From: Acidimicrobiales bacterium
GTDB lineage: Bacteria > Actinomycetota > Acidimicrobiia > Acidimicrobiales > JAHWLA01
DNA: 64,000 bases
Assembly (NCBI GenBank): GCA_035536915.1
Contig: DATLNE010000009.1
Location: 48,633-112,632 of the forward strand
Direction of reading: 5' to 3'
How positions within the stretch are numbered: position 1 is the stretch's first letter; each line of letters begins with the position of its first letter. Below are positions 1 through 7,288 of this stretch, one piece after another. The notes beneath the pieces were generated by a model. It searched no databases and had not been told where the DNA came from. It saw only the letters and a list, made by a program, of their open reading frames with translations. The position numbers and the translations under genes are program-made.

Positions 1-29
1 GGTTCTTCGCGGGGTAGCGCCCGTCACTG

Positions 30-680
30 CTACACCCGCGACGACGGGCAGAAGTCGTTGAGCACGCAGTCCTCGCAGCGCGGCTTGCGGGCCACGCACA
101 CCCGGCGGCCGTGCAGGATCATGCGCAGCGAGAAGGCGCCCCGTTCGGCCGCGGGCACCATGGTGTTGAGGTCGAGCTCGGCCTTCACCGGGTCGTCGGC
201 GGCGGTGAGGCCGAGCCGGATCGACAGCCGTCCCACATGGGTGTCGACGGGCAGGCCGGGCAGGGCGAAGGCCACGCTGCGCACCACGTTTGCCGTCTTG
301 CGCCCCACCCCGGGAAGGGTGACGAGGTCTTCCAGGCGAACGGGCACCTCGCCGCCGAAGCGTTCGTCGAGGGCAGCAGCGAGGCCCATGATGCTCTTGG
401 TCTTGGCCCGGAAGAACCCGGTCGGGAAGATGAGCTTCTCCACGTCCTCGGGGTCGGCGGCGGCCAAGTCGGCGGCGGTCGGGTAGCGGGCGAACAGCGC
501 GGGCGTCACCGAGTTCACTCGTTCGTCGGTGGTCTGGGCCGACAACACGGTGGCGACGAGCAGTTGGTACGGGCTCTCGTGGCGCAGCGCGCAGAGCTCT
601 GTGGCGGTGCCCGGGTACTCCCCGGTCAGCCGCCGCAACGTCTCACGGGCCCGCCCCTTCGGGGTCCGGGGTCGTGCCAT
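30..680 (-). CDS. nth: Endonuclease III (DNA glycosylase/AP lyase)
   Basis: Base-excision repair enzyme that removes oxidised pyrimidines and nicks the abasic site. The 216-residue protein has the helix-hairpin-helix LPGVGRKTA with the catalytic lysine, the VDTHVGR segment with the catalytic aspartate, and a C-terminal 4Fe-4S cluster motif C-x6-C-x2-C-x5-C. I start at ATG 680 (MARPRTPKGR); the frame is open upstream but that extension is arginine/serine-rich shadow of the neighbouring gene. Only 7 bases separate it from the stop of the upstream VIT1/CCC1 gene, so the two probably share a transcript. Length and motifs are complete. Confidence 0.96.
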   Translation of the reverse strand: MARPRTPKGRARETLRRLTGEYPGTATELCALRHESPYQLLVATVLSAQTTDERVNSVTPALFARYPTAADLAAADPEDVEKLIFPTGFFRAKTKSIMGLAAALDERFGGEVPVRLEDLVTLPGVGRKTANVVRSVAFALPGLPVDTHVGRLSIRLGLTAADDPVKAELDLNTMVPAAERGAFSLRMILHGRRVCVARKPRCEDCVLNDFCPSSRV

Positions 681-687
681 TGCGGCG

Positions 688-1401
688 CTAGACGACGCCG
701 ACGCCGACGGCGTTGCCGACGAGGAACGCCACCCCGGCCGCCGCCGCTGCGAAGCCAAGCTGCCGACCGGCCAGCCGCACGACGGGGCGCCCGGTGAACG
801 TCGCCAGCGCGGCGCCGACGGCCAGCGCGGACAGGGCACCGATCACGACGGAGGCCAACATGGCGCCGGTGCCACCGGCGAAGAACCACGGGACGAGCGG
901 CAGCACGGCGCCACCGGCGAAGGCCACGAACGACGACAGCGCGGCATGCACGGGCGAGCCCAGTTCGTCGGGGTCGATGCCGAGCTCCTCGCGAGCGTGC
1001 GTCTCCAGGGCCAACTCGGGATTGCGGTGCATCTCGGTGGCCAGGTCCTCGGCCAGGGTGGGGTCGATTCCGCGGCTGCGGTAGATCTGGGCCAGTTCCC
1101 GGCGTTCGTTCTCCGGCCTGCGGGTGATCTCGATGCGCTCGAGGTCGAGCTCGCGTTCGAGCAGTTCCCGTTGGGCTTTCATCGACACGTACTCGCCGCT
1201 GGCCATGGAGAAGGCACCGCCGACCAGCCCGGCCAGGCCCGCCAAGCGCACCACGCCCGGCGAGGTGTTGGCCCCGGCCACGCCGAGGATGAGCGAGACG
1301 TTCGAGACCAGGCCGTCGCTGACGCCGAAGACGGCCGCCCGAGCGGCGCCGCCTTGGACCTTGCGGTGGTGGTGCTCATGCGTCGGTTGCGTGGGATGCA
1401 C
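688..1401 (-). CDS. VIT1/CCC1-type metal transporter
   Basis: Integral membrane protein of 237 residues of the VIT1/CCC1 family, which moves Fe2+ or Mn2+. The N-terminus is histidine-rich (HEHHH), followed by the family's first segment with GVSDGLVSNVSLILGVAG, a second segment ending in SMASGEYVSMKAQ, a charged cytosolic region rich in Glu/Arg that carries the metal-binding helices in this family, and three more hydrophobic segments at the C-terminus. GTG start at 1401; a TAGGGT -10 element lies nine bases upstream, so the message may be nearly leaderless. It is divergent from rlmN and followed by nth. Metal specificity cannot be read from the sequence. Confidence 0.85.
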   Translation of the reverse strand: MHPTQPTHEHHHRKVQGGAARAAVFGVSDGLVSNVSLILGVAGANTSPGVVRLAGLAGLVGGAFSMASGEYVSMKAQRELLERELDLERIEITRRPENERRELAQIYRSRGIDPTLAEDLATEMHRNPELALETHAREELGIDPDELGSPVHAALSSFVAFAGGAVLPLVPWFFAGGTGAMLASVVIGALSALAVGAALATFTGRPVVRLAGRQLGFAAAAAGVAFLVGNAVGVGVV

Positions 1402-1409
1402 GGTCCTCG

Positions 1410-1415
1410 ACCCTA
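1410..1415 (-). promoter_or_regulatory. -10 element TAGGGT for the VIT1/CCC1 gene
   Basis: TAGGGT on the minus strand fits the actinobacterial TANNNT -10 consensus and ends nine bases before the GTG start at 1401, leaving room for at most a two- or three-base leader. No Shine-Dalgarno sequence is visible. Assigned by pattern only. Confidence 0.45.
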
Positions 1416-1426
1416 CCCGGCCGCCC

Positions 1427-1432
1427 TACCCT
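1427..1432 (+). promoter_or_regulatory. -10 element TACCCT for rlmN (leaderless)
   Basis: TACCCT ends eight bases before the GTG start of rlmN at 1440, the spacing expected when the start codon is the 5' end of the transcript. The intervening bases hold no ribosome-binding site. It lies back to back with the VIT1/CCC1 promoter. Confidence 0.5.
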
Positions 1433-1439
1433 GGAAGCC

Positions 1440-2471
1440 GTGCCCGGCCGCTACGACCTGTCCCGCGAGGACCTTGCCGTCCTCCTCGAGGGCGAGCCTG
1501 CATACCGCGTGCGCCAGGTGTGGGACGGGCTGTACCGGCGGGTGCTTGACCCCTCGCAACTGACCGACCTGCCCGCTGCCTTGCGGGCCCGGCTGGCGGC
1601 GGAGCCGGCGTTGGCGCCCGCCCTGCACGCCGAGCACGAGTCGGTGGCCGACGGCGGCGACACCGTGAAGTGGCTGTGGTCGCTGGCCGACGGCAACCGG
1701 ATCGAGACCGTGCTCATGCACTACCGCGACGGGCGGTCCACGGTGTGCGTGTCGACGCAGGCGGGCTGTGCCATGGCGTGCGGCTTCTGCGCCACCGGCC
1801 AAGCGGGCTTCGACCGCCATCTGTCGAGCGGCGAGATCGTGGAGCAGGTGGCCCAGGCCATCGCAGCCGCCCGCCCCCGGCGCGTCAGCAACGTGGTGTT
1901 CATGGGCATGGGCGAGCCGATGGCCAACTACGACGCCGTTTGGGGCGCGGTGCGGCGGCTGCACGACGACATCGGCATCTCGGCTCGCCACCTCACCGTC
2001 TCCACCGTGGGCATCGTGCCCGGCATCCGTCGCATGGCGGGCGAGGACTTGCCCGTCAACCTGGCCGTGTCGCTGCACGCCGCCGACGACGAGTTGCGCG
2101 ACCGACTCGTGCCCGTCAACCGGCGCTACCCGCTCGACATGCTCATGGAGGCGTGCGCCGAGTACCTGGAGGCCAAGGGGCGACGGCTGTCGTTCGAGTG
2201 GGCGCTCATCGACGGGGTGAACGACCGGGCCGTCGACGCTGCCCAGTTGGCCGACCGGGCGCGGCCGCTGGGTGCGCACATCAACCTGATCCCGCTGAAC
2301 CCCACGCCCGGCTGGCCGACGCGGGGGACGCCGGCCGAGGGCGTGCGGGGCTTCCGTGACCGGCTGGTCGAGCTGGGCGTGAACGCCACGGTGCGCCGCA
2401 ACCGCGGCACCGACATCGACGCCGCCTGCGGGCAGTTGCGGGCCACTGTCACCCTGGGGCGGGCAGACTGA
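1440..2471 (+). CDS. rlmN: Dual-specificity 23S rRNA A2503 / tRNA A37 C2-methyltransferase
   Basis: Radical-SAM enzyme that methylates C2 of adenosine 2503 in 23S rRNA, and A37 of some tRNAs in enterobacteria. The 343-residue protein has the CxxxCxxC cluster motif at C110, C114 and C117, the SAM-binding FMGMGEPMANY segment, SLHA, and the C-terminal DAACGQL cysteine used in the methyl transfer. GTG start at 1440 is supported by the -10 element TACCCT eight bases upstream and the absence of any other sensible start. A small membrane-protein gene follows after 4 bases. Full length and intact. Confidence 0.96.
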   Translation: MPGRYDLSREDLAVLLEGEPAYRVRQVWDGLYRRVLDPSQLTDLPAALRARLAAEPALAPALHAEHESVADGGDTVKWLWSLADGNRIETVLMHYRDGRSTVCVSTQAGCAMACGFCATGQAGFDRHLSSGEIVEQVAQAIAAARPRRVSNVVFMGMGEPMANYDAVWGAVRRLHDDIGISARHLTVSTVGIVPGIRRMAGEDLPVNLAVSLHAADDELRDRLVPVNRRYPLDMLMEACAEYLEAKGRRLSFEWALIDGVNDRAVDAAQLADRARPLGAHINLIPLNPTPGWPTRGTPAEGVRGFRDRLVELGVNATVRRNRGTDIDAACGQLRATVTLGRAD

Positions 2472-2475
2472 GGCC

Positions 2476-2829
2476 ATGGAAACACGCCGTTGGGTGAACA
2501 TGTCGCAGCCGCAGACGCTGCAGATCGCCGTCTTCCTCTTCTACATCAACGCTGCGTTCATGGTGCTCGGCGGCAGCTTCGTCGTGGCCATCGGGCTCGT
2601 GCTGCTCCTCGCCAACGTGGCCGCAGGCTTCGGTATCGCCAACGAGCAGAAGTGGGGCTACGGCCTGGGCATCGCCGTGGCCGTCCTGCCCTTCGTGTTG
2701 CGCCTCGCCTTCGGCGGCTTCGGCGCCCTGCTGGGGGCCGACGTCATCAGCCTCATGTTCGACATCGCCTTGGTGGCCCTACTCCTCCACCCGCAAAGCC
2801 GCGAGTACCAACGCATCTGGTTCAGGTGA
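2476..2829 (+). CDS. Small integral membrane protein, unknown function
   Basis: Protein of 117 residues with three or four hydrophobic segments (about residues 16-50, 60-80 and 84-102) and a short polar tail ending REYQRIWFR. It has no recognisable catalytic motif and I cannot assign it to a named family. The start ATG at 2476 lies 4 bases after the rlmN stop, so it is likely co-transcribed; an internal ATG at 2500 (MSQPQTLQIAV) is an alternative start. The composition matches the surrounding coding DNA, which supports it being a real gene. Confidence 0.7.
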   Translation: METRRWVNMSQPQTLQIAVFLFYINAAFMVLGGSFVVAIGLVLLLANVAAGFGIANEQKWGYGLGIAVAVLPFVLRLAFGGFGALLGADVISLMFDIALVALLLHPQSREYQRIWFR

Positions 2830-2861
2830 CACCCGCGATGCCAACGGTCATACCTTGGTAG

Positions 2862-2867
2862 TAGAGT
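2862..2867 (+). promoter_or_regulatory. -10 element TAGAGT for the toxin-antitoxin pair (leaderless)
   Basis: TAGAGT ends seven bases before the antitoxin ATG at 2874. With initiation seven bases downstream the ATG would be the first codon of the mRNA. There is no clear -35 hexamer. Confidence 0.5.
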
Positions 2868-2873
2868 TTGTGC

Positions 2874-3143
2874 ATGCCGCGAGGAAAGCCATCGCCGAAG
2901 CTGGCCATCAGCGTCGATGCCGACGTCCACGAGCAAGTGATCGCCGCTGCCGCTGACGAAGGGGTCAGCGTGTCGGCCTGGCTCACCGAAGCCGCCAGGC
3001 GGGCGCTGCTCGTGCGACAGGGCCTGGCCGCCGTGGCGGAGTGGGAGAAGGACCACGGCGCGTTCACCGACGCCGAGCTCGACTCCGCACGGGCCCGCAT
3101 TGCCGACGAGGTGGCGGCGTCCGCCCGCCGCCGCTCCGCGTGA
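2874..3143 (+). CDS. Ribbon-helix-helix antitoxin (VapB-like)
   Basis: Predicted antitoxin and autorepressor of the downstream PIN-domain gene. The N-terminal region (KLAISVDADVHEQVI followed by a helix and VSVSAWLTEAARRAL) has the beta-strand/helix/helix pattern of ribbon-helix-helix repressors; the acidic, alanine-rich tail from residue 55 on would be the toxin-binding segment. ATG at 2874 is preferred over an upstream TTG because TAGAGT sits seven bases before it. The stop overlaps the toxin start (GTGA). 89 residues, normal for the family. The family name is inferred from fold pattern and the linked PIN gene. Confidence 0.82.
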   Translation: MPRGKPSPKLAISVDADVHEQVIAAAADEGVSVSAWLTEAARRALLVRQGLAAVAEWEKDHGAFTDAELDSARARIADEVAASARRRSA

Positions 3144-3517
3144 GCGTCGTCTACGACGCCGGCGTGCTTGTCGCCGCGGACCGCAACGACCGCGACGTTT
3201 GGGCCGATCACCGGGTGCGCCTCGAAGTCGGGTTGGTCCCGGTGACGACTGCACCGGTGGTCGCCCAGGTGAGCCGCTCCCCGCGACAAGCACAGTTGCG
3301 GCGCTTCCTCAGCGGCTGCTCCGTGGTGCCGTTCTTGGCGGACGATGCCCACGCGGCCGGCGCCCTTCTCGGGGTTACGGGCATGTCGGACGTCGTCGAC
3401 GCCCACGTCGTGCTCACCGCGGCTTCGGTCTCCGCCGCAGTGCTCACCTCCGACCCTGACGACCTGCGTCGCCTGTCCGACCGGCTGCCGGCGCCTGTGG
3501 CGATTCGGCGCGTCTGA
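3140..3517 (+). CDS. PIN-domain toxin (VapC-like ribonuclease)
   Basis: Putative endoribonuclease toxin, 125 residues. The first acidic residue of the PIN site is in SVVYDAGVLVAADRND, and the later acidic residues are in GMSDVVDAHVVLTA and LTSDPDDLRRL, the usual positions for a four-acid Mg2+ site. GTG start at 3140 overlaps the antitoxin stop by four bases, so translation is coupled. VapC enzymes cut tRNA or rRNA; the target of this one is unknown. A long hairpin follows the stop. Confidence 0.85.
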   Translation: MSVVYDAGVLVAADRNDRDVWADHRVRLEVGLVPVTTAPVVAQVSRSPRQAQLRRFLSGCSVVPFLADDAHAAGALLGVTGMSDVVDAHVVLTAASVSAAVLTSDPDDLRRLSDRLPAPVAIRRV

Positions 3518-3522
3518 GGTGC

Positions 3523-3580
3523 CCCGCGCCTGGAGTACATGGCGCTTCATTCTGAAGCGCCATGTACTCCAGAGCGCGGG
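3523..3580. terminator. Long hairpin between convergent genes
   Basis: A perfect 20-bp inverted repeat (3530-3549 with 3553-3572) around a three-base TTC loop, extended by seven more pairs after one bulged A at 3573. It fills the space between the PIN toxin stop at 3517 and the stop of the convergent SnoaL-like gene at 3581. There is no T-tract on either side, so it would be a T-less bidirectional terminator of the kind common in actinobacteria. Confidence 0.75.
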
Positions 3581-4003
3581 TTACCCCCGATAGGTGGCGA
3601 CCGGGGCCTTCTGCACGTCGCCGGGGTTGTAGGGCACGTCGAGCACCACCTCGCGGCCCTGGATCTTCCACGCCCCGTCTTCGAGCACCACGGTGTCGGT
3701 GTAGACGCCTGTCAGGTGCAGCGACAGTTCCTCGTCGTGGACGAGGTAGAGCGTGATGTAGCTGCGCACCACGGCCCGCTCGTCGCCGTCCTCCACCACG
3801 TAGACGTTGCTGATCACGTGGCGGCGCTTGGCCGTGAGCTGCTGGTAGCCGGCGCCGTAGGCCGCGACCACGTTGTCGCGGCCCGAGACGCCCATCAGGC
3901 TGATGTCGGCGGCGAAGCACGACGCCAGCAACTCCAGGTCTCGCTCGTCGTGGGCGTGGCAGTACCTCGCCAACAACTCCTGGACGGCGGCGTAGTCGGC
4001 CAC
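3581..4003 (-). CDS. NTF2-like / SnoaL-like fold protein
   Basis: A 140-residue protein with the SnoaL/NTF2-like pattern: helical start ADYAAVQELLARYCHAHDERDLELLASCF, a strand-rich second half with HVISNVYVVEDGDERAVVRSY, LTGVYTDTVVLEDGAWKIQGREV. Such proteins act as small hydratases, isomerases or dehydratases, or as non-catalytic partners. The start is GTG 4003, one base after the stop of the amidohydrolase gene and with a GGAGGA sequence overlapping that stop; the longer ATG start at 4036 would lie inside the upstream gene. The tight linkage suggests both act on the same catabolic intermediate. No substrate can be read from the sequence. Confidence 0.85.
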   Translation of the reverse strand: MADYAAVQELLARYCHAHDERDLELLASCFAADISLMGVSGRDNVVAAYGAGYQQLTAKRRHVISNVYVVEDGDERAVVRSYITLYLVHDEELSLHLTGVYTDTVVLEDGAWKIQGREVVLDVPYNPGDVQKAPVATYRG

Positions 4004-4004
4004 C

Positions 4005-5174
4005 TCAGTCCTCCATGCCGTAGACGCGGGCGGCATTGCCGTAGAGCGCCTTGACGGCGATCTCCAGGGGCACCTTCTCGAAGGCCGACAGGATGTGGTC
4101 GCGGGGCAGCTCGGCGGGCGAGCACGGGCCGGGCGACATGCTCGTCGGGTGCGGGTAGTCGGTCTCGAACATGAAGTTGTCGGGGTAGTGCTCGAGCAGG
4201 GGCAGCGTCTGGCGCTCGAACCAGAAGCAGCCGTACACCTGGCGCTTGAAGTACTCGCTGGGCAGCAGCTCGGACTCGGCGGCGGCCCCGTAGCCCTTCC
4301 AGTGCCAGTCGAGGGACTCCAGCAGGTAGGGCAAGAAGCCGAAGCCGCTCTCCACCGACACGAACTTGAGCCGGGGGAACCGGTCGCACAGGCCGCTTGT
4401 CACGATTGTGGCGATGGCCGTGGCGTTGCTCATGAGGCCGAGGGCCGTGCCCGCCGCGGCAGCCCGGGCGCTGAACTGCGACAGCATGACCTGGAGGGCA
4501 GCGGCGGAGCCGTCGGTGCTCGACGTGAAGCCGACGTGGAAGTTGATCGACATGTCGAGGTCCTGGGCCACGTTCAGCACCGGGTCCCAGTAGGTGTCCC
4601 AGAACGGGGGCAGGCCGACCTTCTCGTACTGGTTGGCGAACAGCACGCCCCGGTGCCCCATCTCCCGGCAGCGCTTCATCTCGGCCACAGCGGCGTCGAG
4701 GTCCCAGAACGGCACCATCGAGATCGGCACCAACCGCTTGCGGTCGGTGGCCGCGAACTCGGTGATGAAGTCGTTGTAGGCCCGGGTGCACTCGAGCGAC
4801 AGCTCAGGCCCCATGCGCATGAACAGCGGGGTCTCGAAGCCGATGAGGTTGGGGTAGAGAACCTGGGCGTACAGGCCGTACTCGTCCATGCGCTTCAGCC
4901 GCTCCACCGGGTTCCACGCGCCCGCGTCGACGTCTTCGAGCTCGTTGGGCGTGAACGGCGGGAACTCCTTCCACCCCGCGGTGGCGTAGAAGCCCACGGG
5001 CATGAGCCAGTGGTCGCCGATGCGCCAGTGCGAGTGCCCCGTCTCGGGGTTATTGGCCACGTGGGGGACGGCGTCGCCCCACTTCTTGGAGACCCGTGAC
5101 GTCCACAGGTCCGGCGGCTCCGTGACATGCGAGTCGGTGTCGACGACCTTGATGTCGATCAACGTCTGGCTCAT
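4005..5174 (-). CDS. Amidohydrolase-2 family metal-dependent hydrolase or decarboxylase
   Basis: A 389-residue TIM-barrel protein of the ACMSD/amidohydrolase-2 family. It begins VVDTDSHVTEPPDLW, where D-x-H is the first metal-binding pair; a later histidine occurs in INFHVGFTSS, and the C-terminal aspartate lies in MFETDYPHPTSM, typical of this family. Members hydrolyse or decarboxylate small cyclic or branched acids. RBS AAAGGAC precedes ATG 5174. The only promoter space upstream (5175-5240) contains an exact operator of the CNAACGNNCGTTNG type, tying the gene pair to the neighbouring acyl-CoA catabolic operons. The specific substrate is unknown. Confidence 0.87.
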   Translation of the reverse strand: MSQTLIDIKVVDTDSHVTEPPDLWTSRVSKKWGDAVPHVANNPETGHSHWRIGDHWLMPVGFYATAGWKEFPPFTPNELEDVDAGAWNPVERLKRMDEYGLYAQVLYPNLIGFETPLFMRMGPELSLECTRAYNDFITEFAATDRKRLVPISMVPFWDLDAAVAEMKRCREMGHRGVLFANQYEKVGLPPFWDTYWDPVLNVAQDLDMSINFHVGFTSSTDGSAAALQVMLSQFSARAAAAGTALGLMSNATAIATIVTSGLCDRFPRLKFVSVESGFGFLPYLLESLDWHWKGYGAAAESELLPSEYFKRQVYGCFWFERQTLPLLEHYPDNFMFETDYPHPTSMSPGPCSPAELPRDHILSAFEKVPLEIAVKALYGNAARVYGMED

Positions 5175-5193
5175 TCCGACGTCCTTTCCCAGC

Positions 5194-5207
5194 CTAACGG
5201 TCGTTTG
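5194..5207. promoter_or_regulatory. TetR-type operator, copy 1
   Basis: CTAACGGTCGTTTG matches the palindrome CNAACGNNCGTTNG exactly. It lies 20 bases upstream of the amidohydrolase start; a TAGGCT -10-like hexamer on the minus strand (5191-5196) overlaps its left edge, so a bound repressor would block the polymerase. The same motif occurs at 13952, 24887, 24913 and 28523. Confidence 0.75.
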
Positions 5208-5240
5208 TTTGTTCGAGTGTATGGACGCCCCGCGGGGCCG

Positions 5241-6008
5241 TCAAGGGTTCGTTCGCTTGCGGTTCACAAATGCGGCCACCGCGGCCCGCGACTCGGGCAT
5301 GGCCACCAGCGCGTTGACCGTCCACGCCTCTTCGCTCAACGCCTCGTCGGCGGGCAGCCGGTGCAGCGAGTGCACGACGCGCTTGGCCGCCCGCACGGCC
5401 ATGGGGGGCATGGCCGCGACGCGCCGGGCCATGGCTTCGGCCTCGGCCCACAGGTCGGCAGCAGGCACCACCCGGTTCACCAGCCCGATGCGCTCGGCCT
5501 CGACGGCGTCGATGCGCTCGGCCAACAACGCCAGCTCCATGGCCCGGGTCGTGCCCACCACGGCGGGCACGTGGTACGACGCGCCCATGTCGGGGATCAC
5601 GCCGAGGCGCACGAAGTCGAGGCTGAAGCGGGCGTCGTCGGCCGCCAGCCGCAGGTCGCACGCCACCGCCACGCTGAGCCCCGCCCCCGCGCACACGCCC
5701 TGCACGGCGGCGATCACCGGCTGCGGCAACGCCCGCAGCTTGCGCACCACTTGATAGGCGCGCTCCACGTGGGCCATGCGCTCGTAGGCATCGTCGAGGC
5801 GGAACACCGGGTGCTCGGCCAGATCCGCGCCCGCACAGAACGCACGCCCGGCGGCTCGCACCACCACCGCTGCTTCGTCGCCCACCTCGTCGATCGCACG
5901 GATGAAATCGTCGACCCAGCCGACGGTGAGGGCGTTGAGGCGCTCCGGCCGGTTCAAGGTGATGAAAGCCACGCCGTCGTCGACGTCGAGCGTCACGTCG
6001 TTGCTCAC
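5241..6008 (-). CDS. Enoyl-CoA hydratase/isomerase family protein
   Basis: Crotonase-fold enzyme of 255 residues that would hydrate or isomerise an enoyl-CoA. The first oxyanion-hole segment is AFCAGADLAE, the second QGVCAGAGLSVAVACDLRLAA, and the region around LGVIPDMGASYHVP and RIGLVNRVVP is typical of the family. GTG start at 6008 overlaps the stop of the preceding NHL-repeat gene by four bases, making it the last gene of the transporter operon. It is one of four crotonase paralogs in the island (also at 17.6, 27.7 and 28.6 kb), so each may serve a different step. Confidence 0.92.
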   Translation of the reverse strand: MSNDVTLDVDDGVAFITLNRPERLNALTVGWVDDFIRAIDEVGDEAAVVVRAAGRAFCAGADLAEHPVFRLDDAYERMAHVERAYQVVRKLRALPQPVIAAVQGVCAGAGLSVAVACDLRLAADDARFSLDFVRLGVIPDMGASYHVPAVVGTTRAMELALLAERIDAVEAERIGLVNRVVPAADLWAEAEAMARRVAAMPPMAVRAAKRVVHSLHRLPADEALSEEAWTVNALVAMPESRAAVAAFVNRKRTNP

Positions 6009-7288
6009 GACAACACGCCTCGGTCCTCCACCACGATGCGCACCACCCGACCGGCCGGCGGCCTCGTCGGAGCCTGCTCGGTCACCAACAGGTCCTCACC
6101 CCGGAAGGCCACGCCCACCGGCGTGTCGAACGGGGCGTCGGTGGCACCGGGGTACCGAGCCTGCTCGGCCCCGGCCTGGTCGAGCACGACGACGCGGCCC
6201 GCGCCGGCCAAGGCCACGTACAGCCGTCCCGATCGGCCGCCCGCGATGCCCACGGGCCGGTCGCCGGTGGCCGTGCTCGCCACCTTGGTGGGAGCGGCAT
6301 CACCGAGGCGGTAGACGGTCCCGCCGCCTGCGTCGGTCACCGACTGGGCCACCGTCACCACCAAGCGCTCGGTGCTGTCGACGGTGATGCCGCTCAAGCC
6401 GTCGGGCGATACGAACTCGGGCGACTGATGGGCAAGGCGCACCTCCCCGCCTCCTGGCGCCACTCGCCACACCAGCGCCTGGCCCCGGTCGGCCACGTAC
6501 AGCGCGCCGTCGGCGCCGAACACGGCGGCTCGCGGTTCCGGCGCATTGTCGACAGGAGACAGCTCGCAGGGGCCGGCCAAGGCCACGGCGATGCACGGCG
6601 GAACGTCAGGGATGCCTGCGTACGACGCCACCGTCCCGAGCCCGACGTCGACGCGGAACACCGCGGCGGGCCGAGCGGCCAGCGCGTACACGACGTTGCC
6701 ACCCGTGGCCCGGGGCAGGGCCAGCCCCCGCACGCCGAAGCCCGCCTCGATGGCCTCCACCGTGACCGAGGCCTCCAGCGCGCCGTCGCCGGTAAAGCGC
6801 ATCACCACCGGCTTGGCGCCGCTGTTGTTGGTGGCCACGAACACCCGGCCGTCGTTGCCGACGGCGATGCCCTCAGGCGCACCGGGCGCGGGCACCGAGG
6901 CAAAGGTGTCGACGGTGCCGACCGGCGGCCGCGGCGGCGAGAAGTCACCACCGCCGCCGCCGATATTGCCGCCGTCACCGGGGAACGACCCGCCGCCGAA
7001 GCTGCCGCCGTCCGGGAACGTCGGCGCCGGGTCGAACGGCAGGGAGAAGCCGTCGGGCGCCGACACGGGCGCGGGCGCCGGAGGGCCGGCACTGGTGGCC
7101 GGGGCCACGCTGCCCGTGGGGTCGACCAAGGGACGGGCCACTCCGGCCGGCCGCACCCGGTCGACCAACGTCGGGGGGATGCCGCCGATGGCCGTGGCCA
7201 AGGCCACGAACAAGCCGATGGCCGCGGTGTAGACCTGCCCTTCGGTGAGGTCGAGCTTGCACCCCACCTTCTGCACGAGGGCGCTCAC
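6005..7288 (-). CDS. Membrane-anchored NHL-repeat beta-propeller protein
   Basis: A 427-residue protein with a short cytosolic N-terminus, one membrane segment (about residues 20-42), a Pro/Gly/Ser-rich linker (about 45-120) and then a beta-propeller domain with NHL-like blades such as PEGIAVGNDGRVFVATN, AVFGADGALYVADRG, GLSGITVDSTERLVV and PVGIAGGRSGRLYVALAG. The propeller would lie outside the membrane. No catalytic residues were seen; NHL propellers often bind ligands or proteins. It sits between the ABC importer and a hydratase with four-base overlaps on both sides, so it is probably part of uptake, perhaps as a substrate-presenting or scaffold protein. GTG start. Confidence 0.8.
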   Translation of the reverse strand: MSALVQKVGCKLDLTEGQVYTAAIGLFVALATAIGGIPPTLVDRVRPAGVARPLVDPTGSVAPATSAGPPAPAPVSAPDGFSLPFDPAPTFPDGGSFGGGSFPGDGGNIGGGGGDFSPPRPPVGTVDTFASVPAPGAPEGIAVGNDGRVFVATNNSGAKPVVMRFTGDGALEASVTVEAIEAGFGVRGLALPRATGGNVVYALAARPAAVFRVDVGLGTVASYAGIPDVPPCIAVALAGPCELSPVDNAPEPRAAVFGADGALYVADRGQALVWRVAPGGGEVRLAHQSPEFVSPDGLSGITVDSTERLVVTVAQSVTDAGGGTVYRLGDAAPTKVASTATGDRPVGIAGGRSGRLYVALAGAGRVVVLDQAGAEQARYPGATDAPFDTPVGVAFRGEDLLVTEQAPTRPPAGRVVRIVVEDRGVLS

